Positions 52,274 to 62,401 are shown, counted from the first letter of the stretch. The stretch: DNA of 64,000 bases from CAYWVO01 sp964461835 (GCA_964461835.1 CAYWVO010000016.1:1-64000); one strand, 5' to 3'. A program made the numbers and translations. The notes: generated by a model not told the origin, from the sequence alone.

Positions 52274-52741
52274 ATGCCACAGTATATCGAAGGGACACTG
52301 CAAGCAAAGGGGCTGCGATTTGCCATCGTGGTCTCACGCTTCAACCACTTCATCACCGATCGGCTGCTGGAGGGCTGTTTAGATACCCTCGCTCGCCATG
52401 GAGCCGATATCAAAAATGCCGTCAATGTCATCAAAGTCCCTGGTTCGTTCGAGATTCCGGCGGTCGTCAAGCAGGCTGTTGGTACTGATGTCGATGCCGT
52501 AATCGCGCTCGGCGCTGTCATCCGTGGCGATACCCCTCATTTTGACTACATTGCCGCGGAGGTAACGAAGGGGATTGCTGCGGTATCGCTGGAGGCGGCT
52601 AAACCGGTCGTGTACGGAGTGATCACCACGGATACCATTGAACAGGCTATCGAACGAGCGGGTACCAAAGCGGGCAATAAGGGCGGTGATGCGGCCCGGT
52701 CCGCCATTGAAATGGCCAATTTGTATCGGCAATTGCGCTAG
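52274..52741 (+). CDS. ribH: 6,7-dimethyl-8-ribityllumazine synthase
   Basis: This 155-residue protein has VVSRFNHFITDRLLEGCLDTL, VPGSFEIPAVVK, ALGAVIRGDTPHFDYIA with the catalytic His (DTPHFDY), and VVYGVITTDTIEQAIERAGTKAGNKG. It condenses the RibD and RibB products. Usual length for an icosahedral or pentameric lumazine synthase. nusB follows 15 bp later. Confidence 0.97.
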   Translation: MPQYIEGTLQAKGLRFAIVVSRFNHFITDRLLEGCLDTLARHGADIKNAVNVIKVPGSFEIPAVVKQAVGTDVDAVIALGAVIRGDTPHFDYIAAEVTKGIAAVSLEAAKPVVYGVITTDTIEQAIERAGTKAGNKGGDAARSAIEMANLYRQLR

Positions 52742-52756
52742 TTGACAGGAATATTC

Positions 52757-53215
52757 ATGTCGAAAGCCAACGAGCCGGGTGGCGGGCGGCGCCGTCGGGC
52801 ACGGATCGCCGTCTTGTCAGCCCTCTATGCCTATTACACCTCGGGTGGGGACGCCGACGAGATTTTAGCGGAAATACTCCGCAGAGAAAGTCTCGCCGCT
52901 GATCCGGAAGCCTTTGCCCGGCAGGTGTATGCAGTCGTGCTGGAACATGCGGCGGATATCGATCAGTGCATTCGTGAATTCGCGGCGAACTGGGAATTCG
53001 ACCGTATTGCCGCCATTGACAAAAATATCCTCCGTTTGGCAATCGCCGAGCTCCGATATCTGAAAGAAACACCCCCACGAACCGCGATTAATGAAGCAAT
53101 TGAGCTGGCGCGGGTCTATTCCACAGAGGAGGCAACCAAGTTTGTCAATGGTGTACTCGACGCAGTCTATCATCGATATCGTTCAGTTTCTAATGCTGAC
53201 GCGGACGCTCAATAA
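52757..53215 (+). CDS. nusB: transcription antitermination protein NusB
   Basis: This 152-residue helical protein has a basic N-terminus (GGGRRRRARIAVLSALYAY), FDRIAAIDKNILRLAIAELRYL, and the C-terminal TAINEAIELARVYSTEEATKFVNGVLDAV signature. It binds boxA RNA with S10 in rRNA antitermination. The ATG at 52757 follows AGGA. The ribH-nusB pair is common and means nusB may fall partly under the FMN riboswitch. Confidence 0.95.
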   Translation: MSKANEPGGGRRRRARIAVLSALYAYYTSGGDADEILAEILRRESLAADPEAFARQVYAVVLEHAADIDQCIREFAANWEFDRIAAIDKNILRLAIAELRYLKETPPRTAINEAIELARVYSTEEATKFVNGVLDAVYHRYRSVSNADADAQ

Positions 53216-53269
53216 TCCAACACCGCTGGACGCCATGCAGAGGTCACGATAATCCCCATAAAATCCCTT

Positions 53270-53297
53270 TTGCTGGGTACGAATTCGACGTTATACT
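53270..53297 (+). promoter_or_regulatory. promoter directly upstream of the DUF2723 gene
   Basis: TTGCTG (53270-53275) and TATACT (53292-53297) are 16 bp apart. The start would be near 53304, only a few bases before the ATG at 53307, which has no ribosome site; this suggests a leaderless message. Confidence 0.45.
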
Positions 53298-53306
53298 GTA
53301 AAATTT

Positions 53307-56087
53307 ATGGCTGGAGGCGAAAAAGCATTGCGAAAACCGGCAGCAAAAGGATCCGAGCACATACCGTTCGTCAAGCCGCCGCGGGATACTCTGAATACCG
53401 CGGTTGGGTGGGTAATATTTTTATTTACCCTGGTGGTATATGCGCTGACCAGGGCCGCGACAATCCCGTTCTGGGATTGTGGTGAATTCATTGCCTGCTC
53501 GTATACACTCGGCGTTCCGCACCCGCCGGGAACACCACTGTATGTGCTGGTGGGACGGATATTTTCGTTTATTCCCGCGTTTTTGATTGAAGATTATGCG
53601 GCCCGGATCAATTGGCTGTCTGGGGTGACTTCTGCCGGTACCGCCATGCTCGGCTATTTCGTGCTGGCCCGCATGATCACGGCTTGGTTTTCCTCGGAAT
53701 ACACACCGCAGAAACTCGCACTTTTCCAACGTCTGGCGGTTTATGTCGGTGGTATTGTCGGTGCGTTGTTTTTGGCGTTTTCCGACACCAACTGGGGCAA
53801 TTCCGTCGAAGCGGAAGTCTATGGCGCGGCGATGTTTTTAATGATGTCGCTGCTTTGGCTGGCGATGGTGTGGTACGAACGGCGGGCGGATGTTCGTTCG
53901 GACAAGTACCTGATTGCGATTGCTTACATCGGGGTGCTTTCCATCGGAATCCATATGACCAGTTTCCTCGCCATGTTTGCCATCTTCCCGCTCATCCTGT
54001 TAGCATCACCTCGCTTACGCAAGGATCCCCGGTTCTACGTCACCGGCGTCGTCCTGGCCTTGGTGGTCGGCGGAGTGGAAACATTCCTGATGCTAACCAC
54101 TATTTGGCTGCTCGTTTCCACGGTTGGCCACTACTGGCCGATGATGCGGAAAGGATGGGCTGTCTTACCGTTGGCGTTTACGCTGGGTGGCGGACTGTAC
54201 GCACTCAGCGTCGGAGAGAGTTGGCCGTTGTATATGGGCGCATTTCTTGGTTCGCTGGCCTCGTTTGTAGTTTTTCGCGTCATTCCCCAGCGCCGTCAGT
54301 GGATGCTGGCACATTTAATATTGTTGGCCGGGCTGATGGGGTACACCGTCCAGACCTATATCCCGCTACGGACCATGCATGATCCAGCTTTGGATATGAA
54401 CAATCCAGAGTCCTGGCAGAAGTTCAAAGGATTCCTCGAACGGAAGCAGTACGGTCAAAAATCAATGATCGAACGCGCGCTCAAACGTCGCGGGGAGTGG
54501 GCCAACCAGTTCGGCCAGCATCGCCGCATGGGATTCTGGGGATTCTTCGACCGGCAATACGGCTATTGGGACCAGGCATTTTTCCCCTTCTTTGCGCTCG
54601 GCCTGTTTGGTATCGGTTCCATGATCCGTTTCCGCTGGAGGGTGGGCCTGATGTTGTTTGGGTTGATCCTGTTCGCCTCGGTGGGATTGGTCTGGTATAT
54701 GAATTTCGCTGATGGCACCAAATACGATCCCACCCGGCAGGACGCCTATCTCGAAGTACGCGATCGTGACTATTTCTTTACGCCGGCCTTCATTCTGTTC
54801 GGCATGTCCATGGGGTTGGGATGCGCCGGGCTAATCACCTTCATGGGTTCGTCGTTGGACAAAGACAATGCGCCACGCGGTCTGAGATTTTTTGCCGCGG
54901 GCTTGGGATGTCTGCTGGTCTTGCTGCCCACGAAAACCCTGATCAGAAACTGGGAACCGAACGATAAATCCAGTGATTATATCCCCTGGGACTATGCCTA
55001 CAACATCTTGCAGACTGCCGACCAGGATGCGGTCCTCTTTACCAACGGGGACAACGACACGTTTCCGGTGTGGTGCCTCCAGCAAGTCTATGGAATTCGC
55101 CAGGACGTCAAAGTCACTAATTTGAGTCTGATTAATACCCACTGGTATATCAAGCAGTTGAAAAACAAGCTCGGTGTTCCCATCTCTTATACTGACGAGG
55201 AAATTGAAAACCTGTCGCACGTATTGACGCCGGAAGGCGATGTGTATCGCTTGCAAGACCGGATGGTCGACAATATCATCGCAACCAATCGTTGGAAGCT
55301 ACCGATCAACTTTTCGGTCACCGTCCCCGAATCCAATCGGAAGTTCCGGGGCCAGAGTATTACCGATCACTTACTGATGATCGGGATGGGGTATCGATTG
55401 GTCCCCGACACGGGCACGAACATGGTCGATATTGAAACGATGCATCATAAATTCTGGAATGTTTTCCAGTTTCGCACGATTAACGACCCCGATTTTACCA
55501 AGACCGAAAGTGACCGGCGACTCATTTCCAATTACGCTTCCGGCTTTCTCTTTATCGCCAATGCCAAACGGGAGGAAGGCGATCTTCGGGGCGCCGCGGA
55601 GGAAGTCAAGCGGGCGATGGAGATCATGCCGCATCAATGGCAACCCTACGTCTTCATGGCCCAACTGGCCGGTGATATGGGTGATCCGACTGAATTGCGT
55701 GCGGTGATGGAGAAGGCCTTGGCCGCCGACATTCCCATACCGGATCTGGATCAGATTGCTCAGACTGTCTACCACAGTTATGAGCGCCTGGGAGAAAAGG
55801 ATCTCGGGAAAGAGATGTTGCACACAGCCCTGACGGCGGTCCCGACCCTGGAATCATCGTTTAAAACACTGGTACGGGCATATCATGCCGAAAACAATTT
55901 CGATAGTATCCTGTCGCTCTTGCAGACCTGGGTCAAGCACAATCCGCATGACTCATTGTCGCGGCGCACGCTGGAGGAAGTGAAGGCCCAGCTCTCGCCC
56001 GTCGATGTTGAATTGGAGCCGCCCGAGGATTTGCCGGACAGCCTGCAGGAGATGTTCGAGGGGACTCGCCGGGACACCGGCAGGTAA
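53307..56087 (+). CDS. DUF2723 multi-span membrane protein (GT-C-like) with TPR-like tail
   Basis: This 926-residue protein starts with the DUF2723 signature: ATIPFWDCGEFIACSYTLGVPHPPGTPLYVLVGRIFS, read over about residues 50-87 and including the WDCGEF acid pair expected in GT-C catalytic loops. About 12 helices follow to residue 560. A soluble part then has NGDNDTFPVWCLQQ (about 575). A helical, TPR-like tail begins at about 745 (AAEEVKRAMEIMPHQWQPYVFMAQLAG). DUF2723 proteins are thought to transfer sugars from lipid carriers to proteins or glycans; the acceptor is unknown. Confidence 0.88.
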   Translation: MAGGEKALRKPAAKGSEHIPFVKPPRDTLNTAVGWVIFLFTLVVYALTRAATIPFWDCGEFIACSYTLGVPHPPGTPLYVLVGRIFSFIPAFLIEDYAARINWLSGVTSAGTAMLGYFVLARMITAWFSSEYTPQKLALFQRLAVYVGGIVGALFLAFSDTNWGNSVEAEVYGAAMFLMMSLLWLAMVWYERRADVRSDKYLIAIAYIGVLSIGIHMTSFLAMFAIFPLILLASPRLRKDPRFYVTGVVLALVVGGVETFLMLTTIWLLVSTVGHYWPMMRKGWAVLPLAFTLGGGLYALSVGESWPLYMGAFLGSLASFVVFRVIPQRRQWMLAHLILLAGLMGYTVQTYIPLRTMHDPALDMNNPESWQKFKGFLERKQYGQKSMIERALKRRGEWANQFGQHRRMGFWGFFDRQYGYWDQAFFPFFALGLFGIGSMIRFRWRVGLMLFGLILFASVGLVWYMNFADGTKYDPTRQDAYLEVRDRDYFFTPAFILFGMSMGLGCAGLITFMGSSLDKDNAPRGLRFFAAGLGCLLVLLPTKTLIRNWEPNDKSSDYIPWDYAYNILQTADQDAVLFTNGDNDTFPVWCLQQVYGIRQDVKVTNLSLINTHWYIKQLKNKLGVPISYTDEEIENLSHVLTPEGDVYRLQDRMVDNIIATNRWKLPINFSVTVPESNRKFRGQSITDHLLMIGMGYRLVPDTGTNMVDIETMHHKFWNVFQFRTINDPDFTKTESDRRLISNYASGFLFIANAKREEGDLRGAAEEVKRAMEIMPHQWQPYVFMAQLAGDMGDPTELRAVMEKALAADIPIPDLDQIAQTVYHSYERLGEKDLGKEMLHTALTAVPTLESSFKTLVRAYHAENNFDSILSLLQTWVKHNPHDSLSRRTLEEVKAQLSPVDVELEPPEDLPDSLQEMFEGTRRDTGR

Positions 56088-56131
56088 CAGCATCGGCTTT
56101 CACCAATCTGTAGGGGAAGGAACACGCTTCT

Positions 56132-57253
56132 TTGGGCTTACGAATTCTCGCGGTCAATTGGCAAGACCGGAAAAACCCCCTGGCGGGCGGCGCCGAAATT
56201 CACCTGCAGGAAATCCTGACTCGGCTGGGGCGCTGGGGACATGATGTTACCCTCTTTTGTTCCTCATTTCCCGGCAGTGCCCCTGAGGAGGAATACGACA
56301 ACCAGAAAATCATCCGGCGTGGCCAACGGTTCACCTTCAATTGGGTCGTCCCGTGCCGGCTGCGAAAACTCGTTGCCCGCAAATCTTTTGATATCATCAT
56401 TGAGGATATCAACAAAATCCCCTTTTACATTCCCCTCTATGTGAAATCACCGTTGCTGGTGGTTGTGCCTCATCTTTTCGCCACCACCGTTTTTCAGGAA
56501 ATCAATCCGGTGCTCGCTTCCTACATTTACTTGATGGAGAGGCCGGTCAGCCGAATATATCGCCGGTTTCCCTGGATGGTTATCTCTGAGAGCACCAAAA
56601 GCGACCTCGTGAAACGGGGTATCCCTGCGGGACAAATCTCGGTGATCCATTGCGGGATCGATCATGACCTGTACAGCACCGGTGCGGAAGTCCAGGACCG
56701 ATTCGAGCAGCCGACCATCGTCTATCTCGGCCGTTTGAAAAAATACAAATGTGTGGACCATATTTTTCAGGCGGCGGCAGGATTACCCTCCGCGGTGGGC
56801 GACTGGCGCATCGTGGTTATCGGTGACGGGGACGATCTCCCCCGGTTGCGCCGGGAAGCCGCCCGGGTCGGCGTCGACAAACGGGTCACCTTTACCGGTT
56901 TTGTGGATCAAGCAACCAAAGTCGATTATTTGCGGCGGGCCCATGTCGCGGTCTGCCCCTCACTAAAAGAGGGATGGGGCTTAACCAATATCGAGGCCAA
57001 CGCCTGCGGCACCCCGGTGATTGCCGCAGACGTCCCGGGATTGCGGGACTCGGTTCGCGACGGGGAAACCGGATTATTATACCCGCACGGCGCGATTCCG
57101 GCGTTGACTGACTGTCTCAACCGCGTGTTGACCGATGAAACCTTGTGGAACAACCTTATCACTGGTGGATTATCGTGGTCGGCAACCTTTCAGTGGGATG
57201 CCGCCGCCAAACAGACCGAAGCGCTGTTGGCGGAGACGGTCCGCGACGCCTGA
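56132..57253 (+). CDS. GT4-family glycosyltransferase
   Basis: This 373-residue GT-B protein has the N-terminal LAVNWQDRKNPLAGGAEIHLQEI donor-fold start and the mid-protein VISESTKSDLVKRGIP. The GT4 signature is SLKEGWGLTNIEANACGTPVIAADVPGLRDSV (EX7E). The start codon is TTG at 56132, with GGGGAAGG upstream. The flippase-like gene follows 9 bp after its stop, so it belongs to the glycosylation block. Confidence 0.92.
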   Translation: MGLRILAVNWQDRKNPLAGGAEIHLQEILTRLGRWGHDVTLFCSSFPGSAPEEEYDNQKIIRRGQRFTFNWVVPCRLRKLVARKSFDIIIEDINKIPFYIPLYVKSPLLVVVPHLFATTVFQEINPVLASYIYLMERPVSRIYRRFPWMVISESTKSDLVKRGIPAGQISVIHCGIDHDLYSTGAEVQDRFEQPTIVYLGRLKKYKCVDHIFQAAAGLPSAVGDWRIVVIGDGDDLPRLRREAARVGVDKRVTFTGFVDQATKVDYLRRAHVAVCPSLKEGWGLTNIEANACGTPVIAADVPGLRDSVRDGETGLLYPHGAIPALTDCLNRVLTDETLWNNLITGGLSWSATFQWDAAAKQTEALLAETVRDA

Positions 57254-57262
57254 GGCAGCACG

Positions 57263-58363
57263 ATGAGTATGCGGCGAAAAGCAATAATCGGCACGGTAGT
57301 CTCGCTGGCCATCTTGATCGCGATGCTGTTGGTCATTGATTATCAGCAGTTGTGGTCAGCGCTGCGGCGAGCAGACTATTGGTATCTCCTGCCGTTCGTC
57401 GCCATCGTGATTTTCAGTATGGTGCTCCGCGCCTGGCGCTGGCGGCTGATCGTCAATCCGCTGGGCAAAGTGCCGCTGCGGCGTCTGTATGCCTCCGTCA
57501 TGATCGGTTTTATGGCCAACAATGTTCTGCCGGCCCGGTTGGGGGAGGCCGTGCGGGCGTACTCCCTGGGGGCCAAGACCGGGATTTCGCGTTCTGCGTT
57601 GTTCGGCACAATTATCGTGGAACGGATTTACGATTCTTTTACGTTGCTTTTTATGCTGTGGCTGGTGTTTTTGTTTTCCAAGGTGGCGACAACCACTGAT
57701 GCCGCGGCAATAAAGTCCTTTGGTTTTATCTTCCTGGCCATTAATATCGTCCTTCTTGTTCTGCTGATTTTTCTTCAGCGGAAGACCGAACCGACGTTGG
57801 ATTTTCTGGGCAGAATCAGCCGCTGGTTGCCGGAACGGGTCCGCCGCCCGGCGCGTGGCATTGCGGAGAAATTCGCCCGCGGCCTGACGCTGGCGCCGGA
57901 TTTTAAATCGACCATCGGTATCGCCATCTCGTCGGTATTACTCTGGACCATTATGGCCCTCTCCAATTATCTGATCTTTCTGGCCTTCGGCTACGGGCCT
58001 TACCCGGATGATCCGGTCCACTACCTGCCGGTTGAGGCGTCGTTTGTGGTACTGGTAGTAGTCTCACTGGCCATTACGGTTCCCTCGACACCCGGCTATT
58101 TCGGCGTTTACCACGCTGGTTGTGTGCTGGCACTCAAAGCCTACCTCGACCTGCCGGATAAAAGTTTCATCAGCGAAGCGGCCGCGATCGCGATTGTCAT
58201 GCACGCCGCGCAGTACCTGCCGATTACCCTGCTAGGTTTCTATCATTTGAAGGCGGAACACCTGCGCCTCAAGACCGATGAGGGGGTGGTGGAGATGGAA
58301 AAAGAAGAAGACACTGGCGCAGCGGTAGCAAAACAAAAGGTGGATCGTCCAGAGGCCAGGTAA
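57263..58363 (+). CDS. UPF0104/LPG-synthase-type membrane protein (flippase-like)
   Basis: This 366-residue protein has about eight helices and the family signature MANNVLPARLGEAVRAYSLG (about residues 84-103), then GTIIVERIYDSFTLL. Late TVPSTPGYFGVYHAG is also typical. Members include the flippase domain of MprF and archaeal or bacterial lipid-carrier transporters. It has no synthase domain. Its place between glycosyltransferases suggests movement of a lipid-linked sugar across the membrane. Confidence 0.85.
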   Translation: MSMRRKAIIGTVVSLAILIAMLLVIDYQQLWSALRRADYWYLLPFVAIVIFSMVLRAWRWRLIVNPLGKVPLRRLYASVMIGFMANNVLPARLGEAVRAYSLGAKTGISRSALFGTIIVERIYDSFTLLFMLWLVFLFSKVATTTDAAAIKSFGFIFLAINIVLLVLLIFLQRKTEPTLDFLGRISRWLPERVRRPARGIAEKFARGLTLAPDFKSTIGIAISSVLLWTIMALSNYLIFLAFGYGPYPDDPVHYLPVEASFVVLVVVSLAITVPSTPGYFGVYHAGCVLALKAYLDLPDKSFISEAAAIAIVMHAAQYLPITLLGFYHLKAEHLRLKTDEGVVEMEKEEDTGAAVAKQKVDRPEAR

Positions 58364-58385
58364 CCACTGCGAAGGCCCGATTTGT

Positions 58386-60599
58386 ATGGCGCAACGCATC
58401 TCATCCTCGGTTTTCCGCCTGGCTCGTCGTCCGCTGTTTTGGCTCATTCTCGCCTGCTTTGCTATCCGGGTTGGCTATATCGCCAGTGGGGCACCCACAC
58501 CGGTGCAATTCGATGCGCGCATCTATGTATCCAGTGCCGTTGTTCTACCCTTGCTAGTGTCGCATCCGAAATTAATGCTTGACCGGGACGCGCAGGAGTC
58601 GATCAGCTACGATCTCGTATACGGTGATCGATTGCAGGGTGAGACGGTGAAGTGGCTGTACTATGCACCGCCGACGTTCGCACAGGCAGTCGATGGAATC
58701 TTTTTCGCCGGCCCAGTGTATCCGGCAATTCTGAGTGTGCTCTTTTCACCCAACTGGTCGGACTTCACCGCGGCCAGAATCTTCAACGCTGCCTGTGACG
58801 CCGCCACCTGCGGATTATTGTTCTGGCTCCTGGCCATGACCGTCGGGCGCTGGGGCGGCTATTTAGGTGCCGCGTTGTTTGTGATTTATCCGGGAACGAT
58901 CATAAAATGTGGTGAGTTGAACCTCGAACCGATTTCTGCGCTTGGGGTAACGCTGGTGATTGCCCTCTCGATCTGGGGGCTTCAGCAAAACCGCCTCCGT
59001 GGCTTGTTCTTCGCCGGCCTGGTTGCCGGCGTACTGGTACTCACCAAGGCAGCCCTGACCTTGTTGATTATCTTCATCGGTCTTGCCGTTGCCATCGTCG
59101 CAATATTGGGCCGGCGGTCAATATCGCGAACATTACTGACAATGGCAACCGGATTTATCATTCCGGTCCTTCCCTGGGTGTTACTGGTCTGGATCAGGTA
59201 CGGAGTGCCGGGAGTGCGGGATCCGAGTTACGGCAGTGCCAATTTCCGCTCTTCGAATATCCTGGCGGATCGTGGATACGATTTGGACCAGGCCCGCCCG
59301 GATTTCTGGACGTATCCGGTGTACCAAAAGATTGTTTCGCAGCCCGGCGCTTATGTGCATCTGTATCTGGAAAAGTTTTACCGACTTTGGAACCGTTCCT
59401 ATAATGATTATCGCATTCCTCTGCTCACCGGTGTCGGGGCGCAGGTTTGGTTTCATCGCTTGCTGGCCCTGTTGGCCATACTCGGGGTCTTTTTTTGGCC
59501 GAGGAAAGAGAATGATGCCCTCGGGCTCATACCGCTGGCGGCGATTGTGTATATTTCTGTCCTGCATACTGTTTTTCATTCACTCACTCGCTACGCGTTG
59601 CCGGCGATTCCGCTGTTTATTGGCGCGGCGGCGGTCGGGGTTCACAGCCTGCGGGTAGAGCACCGAACACCACTCACAGTATCGCGCTGGGGGCCGATTG
59701 GCATTTTGGCAATTCTCACCTATCTTGCGTGGGAATGGTTAGATGTTGCGATTATGCTCGGGCTGTTGCCGGGCGTGGCGCCGGCAACCGGCCAGGTACT
59801 GGTCAACGGGATACGGGCGGCAATCTTGATTGTCGATCTGTACGCGCTCTGTTGGCTTTTGCGATGTACCCCCCGGGCCAAACTCGCCGGTACGGTTGCA
59901 CTGATTGGTGGATTGGCATTGTTGTGGGTGCGCGGTTTACCGCAGGAAACCTGGGCAGAGTGGTCAACCAAACTATATCGGCCTCAGCAAATGGTCGAGC
60001 GCGAGATTGTGACCCCTGTCGGTTTTGATTGGCGGCAGGTTGTCGACATGCGGCTGGTCCTGGACATTCAATCGGGCGGCGGGGAGGATTTCACGCTGTA
60101 CGTGCAAGTTGATTCGACAGTTATTGCATTGCCTGAAGGGGAATTCTCTCAGAGTTTTTATCCGAAACCGGCCTACCGGCCCTTTTTGCGCGCCTATGGG
60201 AAGAAAAAAGAAGAAATCCGCCAGTGGGTGGATATTGCGGTGACGAAAGAACATGTGCAATCGCTCATCACGACGGGGCGGTTGACTGTGCGTGTCTGGG
60301 TCGCGCACGGTGGTTCACACAAAAATTATGTTCGCGTCTATGGAAATTACCGCGTCGGTGACTGGGATGACTGGCAAGGGCCGACGTTTTTGTATCCCTC
60401 GGTCGAGCGCTTGTATGAAGAGGGTGACCCCCGCGTGTGGGAGACCATTCCACGGAAACTGGTCAGTGCGGAAAACCGCTATATATCCGCACGCGGGAGT
60501 TCCGCGCAGGATCTCTCAGAAATGTCCGGTCGCCAAACCGGCGACTATCGTATATTGTTAATAGCGAAAATGAGCAACAATCAGAACGTGTTTTTCTGA
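58386..60599 (+). CDS. GT39-like (GT-C fold) membrane glycosyltransferase
   Basis: This 737-residue protein has an early acidic loop (PTPVQFDARIYVSSA) and the EAxx-like GELNLEPISALGVTLVIAL stretch. About 11-12 helices extend to residue ~515, as in dolichyl/undecaprenyl-phosphate-sugar-using transferases. The C-terminal ~190 residues form a soluble beta-rich domain of unknown type (VDMRLVLDIQSGGGEDFTLYV). Probably attaches a sugar from a lipid carrier in the periplasm; donor and acceptor are not known. Confidence 0.8.
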   Translation: MAQRISSSVFRLARRPLFWLILACFAIRVGYIASGAPTPVQFDARIYVSSAVVLPLLVSHPKLMLDRDAQESISYDLVYGDRLQGETVKWLYYAPPTFAQAVDGIFFAGPVYPAILSVLFSPNWSDFTAARIFNAACDAATCGLLFWLLAMTVGRWGGYLGAALFVIYPGTIIKCGELNLEPISALGVTLVIALSIWGLQQNRLRGLFFAGLVAGVLVLTKAALTLLIIFIGLAVAIVAILGRRSISRTLLTMATGFIIPVLPWVLLVWIRYGVPGVRDPSYGSANFRSSNILADRGYDLDQARPDFWTYPVYQKIVSQPGAYVHLYLEKFYRLWNRSYNDYRIPLLTGVGAQVWFHRLLALLAILGVFFWPRKENDALGLIPLAAIVYISVLHTVFHSLTRYALPAIPLFIGAAAVGVHSLRVEHRTPLTVSRWGPIGILAILTYLAWEWLDVAIMLGLLPGVAPATGQVLVNGIRAAILIVDLYALCWLLRCTPRAKLAGTVALIGGLALLWVRGLPQETWAEWSTKLYRPQQMVEREIVTPVGFDWRQVVDMRLVLDIQSGGGEDFTLYVQVDSTVIALPEGEFSQSFYPKPAYRPFLRAYGKKKEEIRQWVDIAVTKEHVQSLITTGRLTVRVWVAHGGSHKNYVRVYGNYRVGDWDDWQGPTFLYPSVERLYEEGDPRVWETIPRKLVSAENRYISARGSSAQDLSEMSGRQTGDYRILLIAKMSNNQNVFF

Positions 60600-60611
60600 T
60601 TTGGGGTTGTT

Positions 60612-61622
60612 ATGATTAATGTTGGAGTCATTGGAGCGGGCTACTGGGGGCCGAATCTTGTTCGTAACTTCAATTCGCACAGCGATTGCACGGTGGTCAT
60701 GGTCGCCGACGCGAAACGCGATCGGCGCGATTTCGTCAAAGCCAACTATCCGGCAATTGAGGTTGTCGCTGACGGAGATGCGGTGGTCACCGATTCCCGC
60801 GTAGATGCGGTCGTCATCGCCACCCCGGTAGCCTTGCACTTTGCTATTGCCCGTCGTGCGCTGCAAGCGGGTAAACACGTTCTGTTGGAAAAACCCATGA
60901 CCGCCGCCGCCGCAGAAGCAGAGGAACTCATCGAACTGGCGGCACAGAAGAAGCGCTGCTTGATGGTCGATCACACATTCCTTTATACCGGTGCCGTGCG
61001 GAAGATAAATTCCCTGGTTGCGAACGGTGATATGGGGGATATCCTCTATTTTGACTCAGTCCGGGTTAACCTGGGTCTCTATCAGCACGACGTCAACGTG
61101 TTGTGGGATTTGGCGCCGCACGATGTCTCGATTATGGATTCGGTGATGCAGGACAAAGTCGTCGGCGTTTCCGCTATCGGAAGGCGGCATTTCAGTGAGT
61201 CTCTGGAAGATATGGCTTACATGACCGTGTTGTTCGACACCACGGCGATCGCGCATTTTCATGTTAACTGGATTGCCCCCGCGAAAGTACGGACCACGCT
61301 AATCGGCGGCACTAAAAAGATGATCGTCTACGACGATATGCAATCCAGCGAAAAAGTGAAAGTGTACGACAAGGGTGTCGAGATTGTCCCGGATGAGGAA
61401 GCACGGCGGCAGGTGCTGGTCGAATACCGGGTAGGCGACATGACCGCACCCAAAATTGAGACCACGGAAGCGCTGAAGCTGATGTCCCGCGAGTTCTTGG
61501 ACGCGATTACGGAAGACCGTACGCCACTGACCGACGGTAAGGCGGGACATCGTATCGTGCGAATCCTCGAGGCAGCCAACCAGTCTATGGCCCGGAACGG
61601 CACGCTGGTGGAAATTAACTAA
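60612..61622 (+). CDS. Gfo/Idh/MocA oxidoreductase, WlbA/WbpB-like
   Basis: This 336-residue enzyme has the NAD fold VGVIGAGYWGPNLVRNF, IATPVALHF, the EKP motif HVLLEKPMTA, and the catalytic region WDLAPHDVSIMDSV. GYWGPNLVRN and YWG-type starts are typical of the UDP-GlcNAcA 3-dehydrogenase group (WlbA/WbpB). The acetyltransferase encoded at 62402 fits the same nucleotide-sugar pathway. The matching aminotransferase is not in this window. Confidence 0.88.
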   Translation: MINVGVIGAGYWGPNLVRNFNSHSDCTVVMVADAKRDRRDFVKANYPAIEVVADGDAVVTDSRVDAVVIATPVALHFAIARRALQAGKHVLLEKPMTAAAAEAEELIELAAQKKRCLMVDHTFLYTGAVRKINSLVANGDMGDILYFDSVRVNLGLYQHDVNVLWDLAPHDVSIMDSVMQDKVVGVSAIGRRHFSESLEDMAYMTVLFDTTAIAHFHVNWIAPAKVRTTLIGGTKKMIVYDDMQSSEKVKVYDKGVEIVPDEEARRQVLVEYRVGDMTAPKIETTEALKLMSREFLDAITEDRTPLTDGKAGHRIVRILEAANQSMARNGTLVEIN

Positions 61623-61643
61623 TCCGGCCCGTCCACAACTTCC

Positions 61644-62375
61644 ATGAATGCATCTCCCACGCAGAACGTCCGTGCGCTGGTCGCGATTGTTGTTTACAAT
61701 GAAGGCGACAAATTACGCACGACGTTGCAGTCGATTCCGGAAGAGCATTCGTTCGACGTACTCATTGTGGACGATGCTTCCACCGATGATGTCGATTCCA
61801 TTCTGGCCGAATATCCGTATCCCTCGGTGCGACATCAGCGGAATGCCGGTGTCGGACGTGCGATAAAAACAGCGATTGCCTACGCCAAAAAGCACGGGTA
61901 CGATACACTGGTGGTCGCCGCCGGTAACGGCAAAATGCAATTGCATGAGGCGGAAAAACTGCTGGCCCCGATCCGGGAAGACGGAGTGGAATATGTACAG
62001 GGGTCGCGGTACCTGGCCGGTGGCCGGTACGAAAACCTTCCACTGTTTCGCAAAATAACCATTCCCATTTTCACCTGGCTGGTGTGGCTGTTCACCGGCT
62101 ATCGCGGGACCGATGCGACGTGCGGTTTCCGCGCGTACAAACTAAGTATGTGTGAATTGCCCGGTATGGACATCTGGCAGGACTGGCTGGATAAATATGA
62201 GTTCGAGTTTTACATACATTATTATGTCATGAAACACCGGCGCAAAATTCGGGAAGTCCCCGTGTCGATGATTTATCCCAAAACCATGCGAAATTATTCC
62301 AAGATCAAGGTAATTACCGGGTGGTGGAGTATGTTGCGCCCCTGGATCTTTCTCAAACTCGGTTTGCGAAAATAG
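61644..62375 (+). CDS. GT2-family glycosyltransferase (polyprenyl-phosphate sugar synthase-like)
   Basis: This 243-residue GT-A protein has VAIVVYNEGDKLRTTLQSI, IVDDASTDD with the nucleotide-binding Asp pair, and RNAGVGRAIKTAIAYAKKHG. YVQGSRYLAGG and TDATCGFRAYKL are also present. The usual second acidic motif (DADGQ type) is replaced by AAGNGKMQ, a variant worth noting. It may load a sugar onto a lipid carrier for the GT-C enzymes upstream. Confidence 0.88.
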   Translation: MNASPTQNVRALVAIVVYNEGDKLRTTLQSIPEEHSFDVLIVDDASTDDVDSILAEYPYPSVRHQRNAGVGRAIKTAIAYAKKHGYDTLVVAAGNGKMQLHEAEKLLAPIREDGVEYVQGSRYLAGGRYENLPLFRKITIPIFTWLVWLFTGYRGTDATCGFRAYKLSMCELPGMDIWQDWLDKYEFEFYIHYYVMKHRRKIREVPVSMIYPKTMRNYSKIKVITGWWSMLRPWIFLKLGLRK

Positions 62376-62401
62376 ATGGTTTCTCACGAGAGTAGGTGGC
62401 A

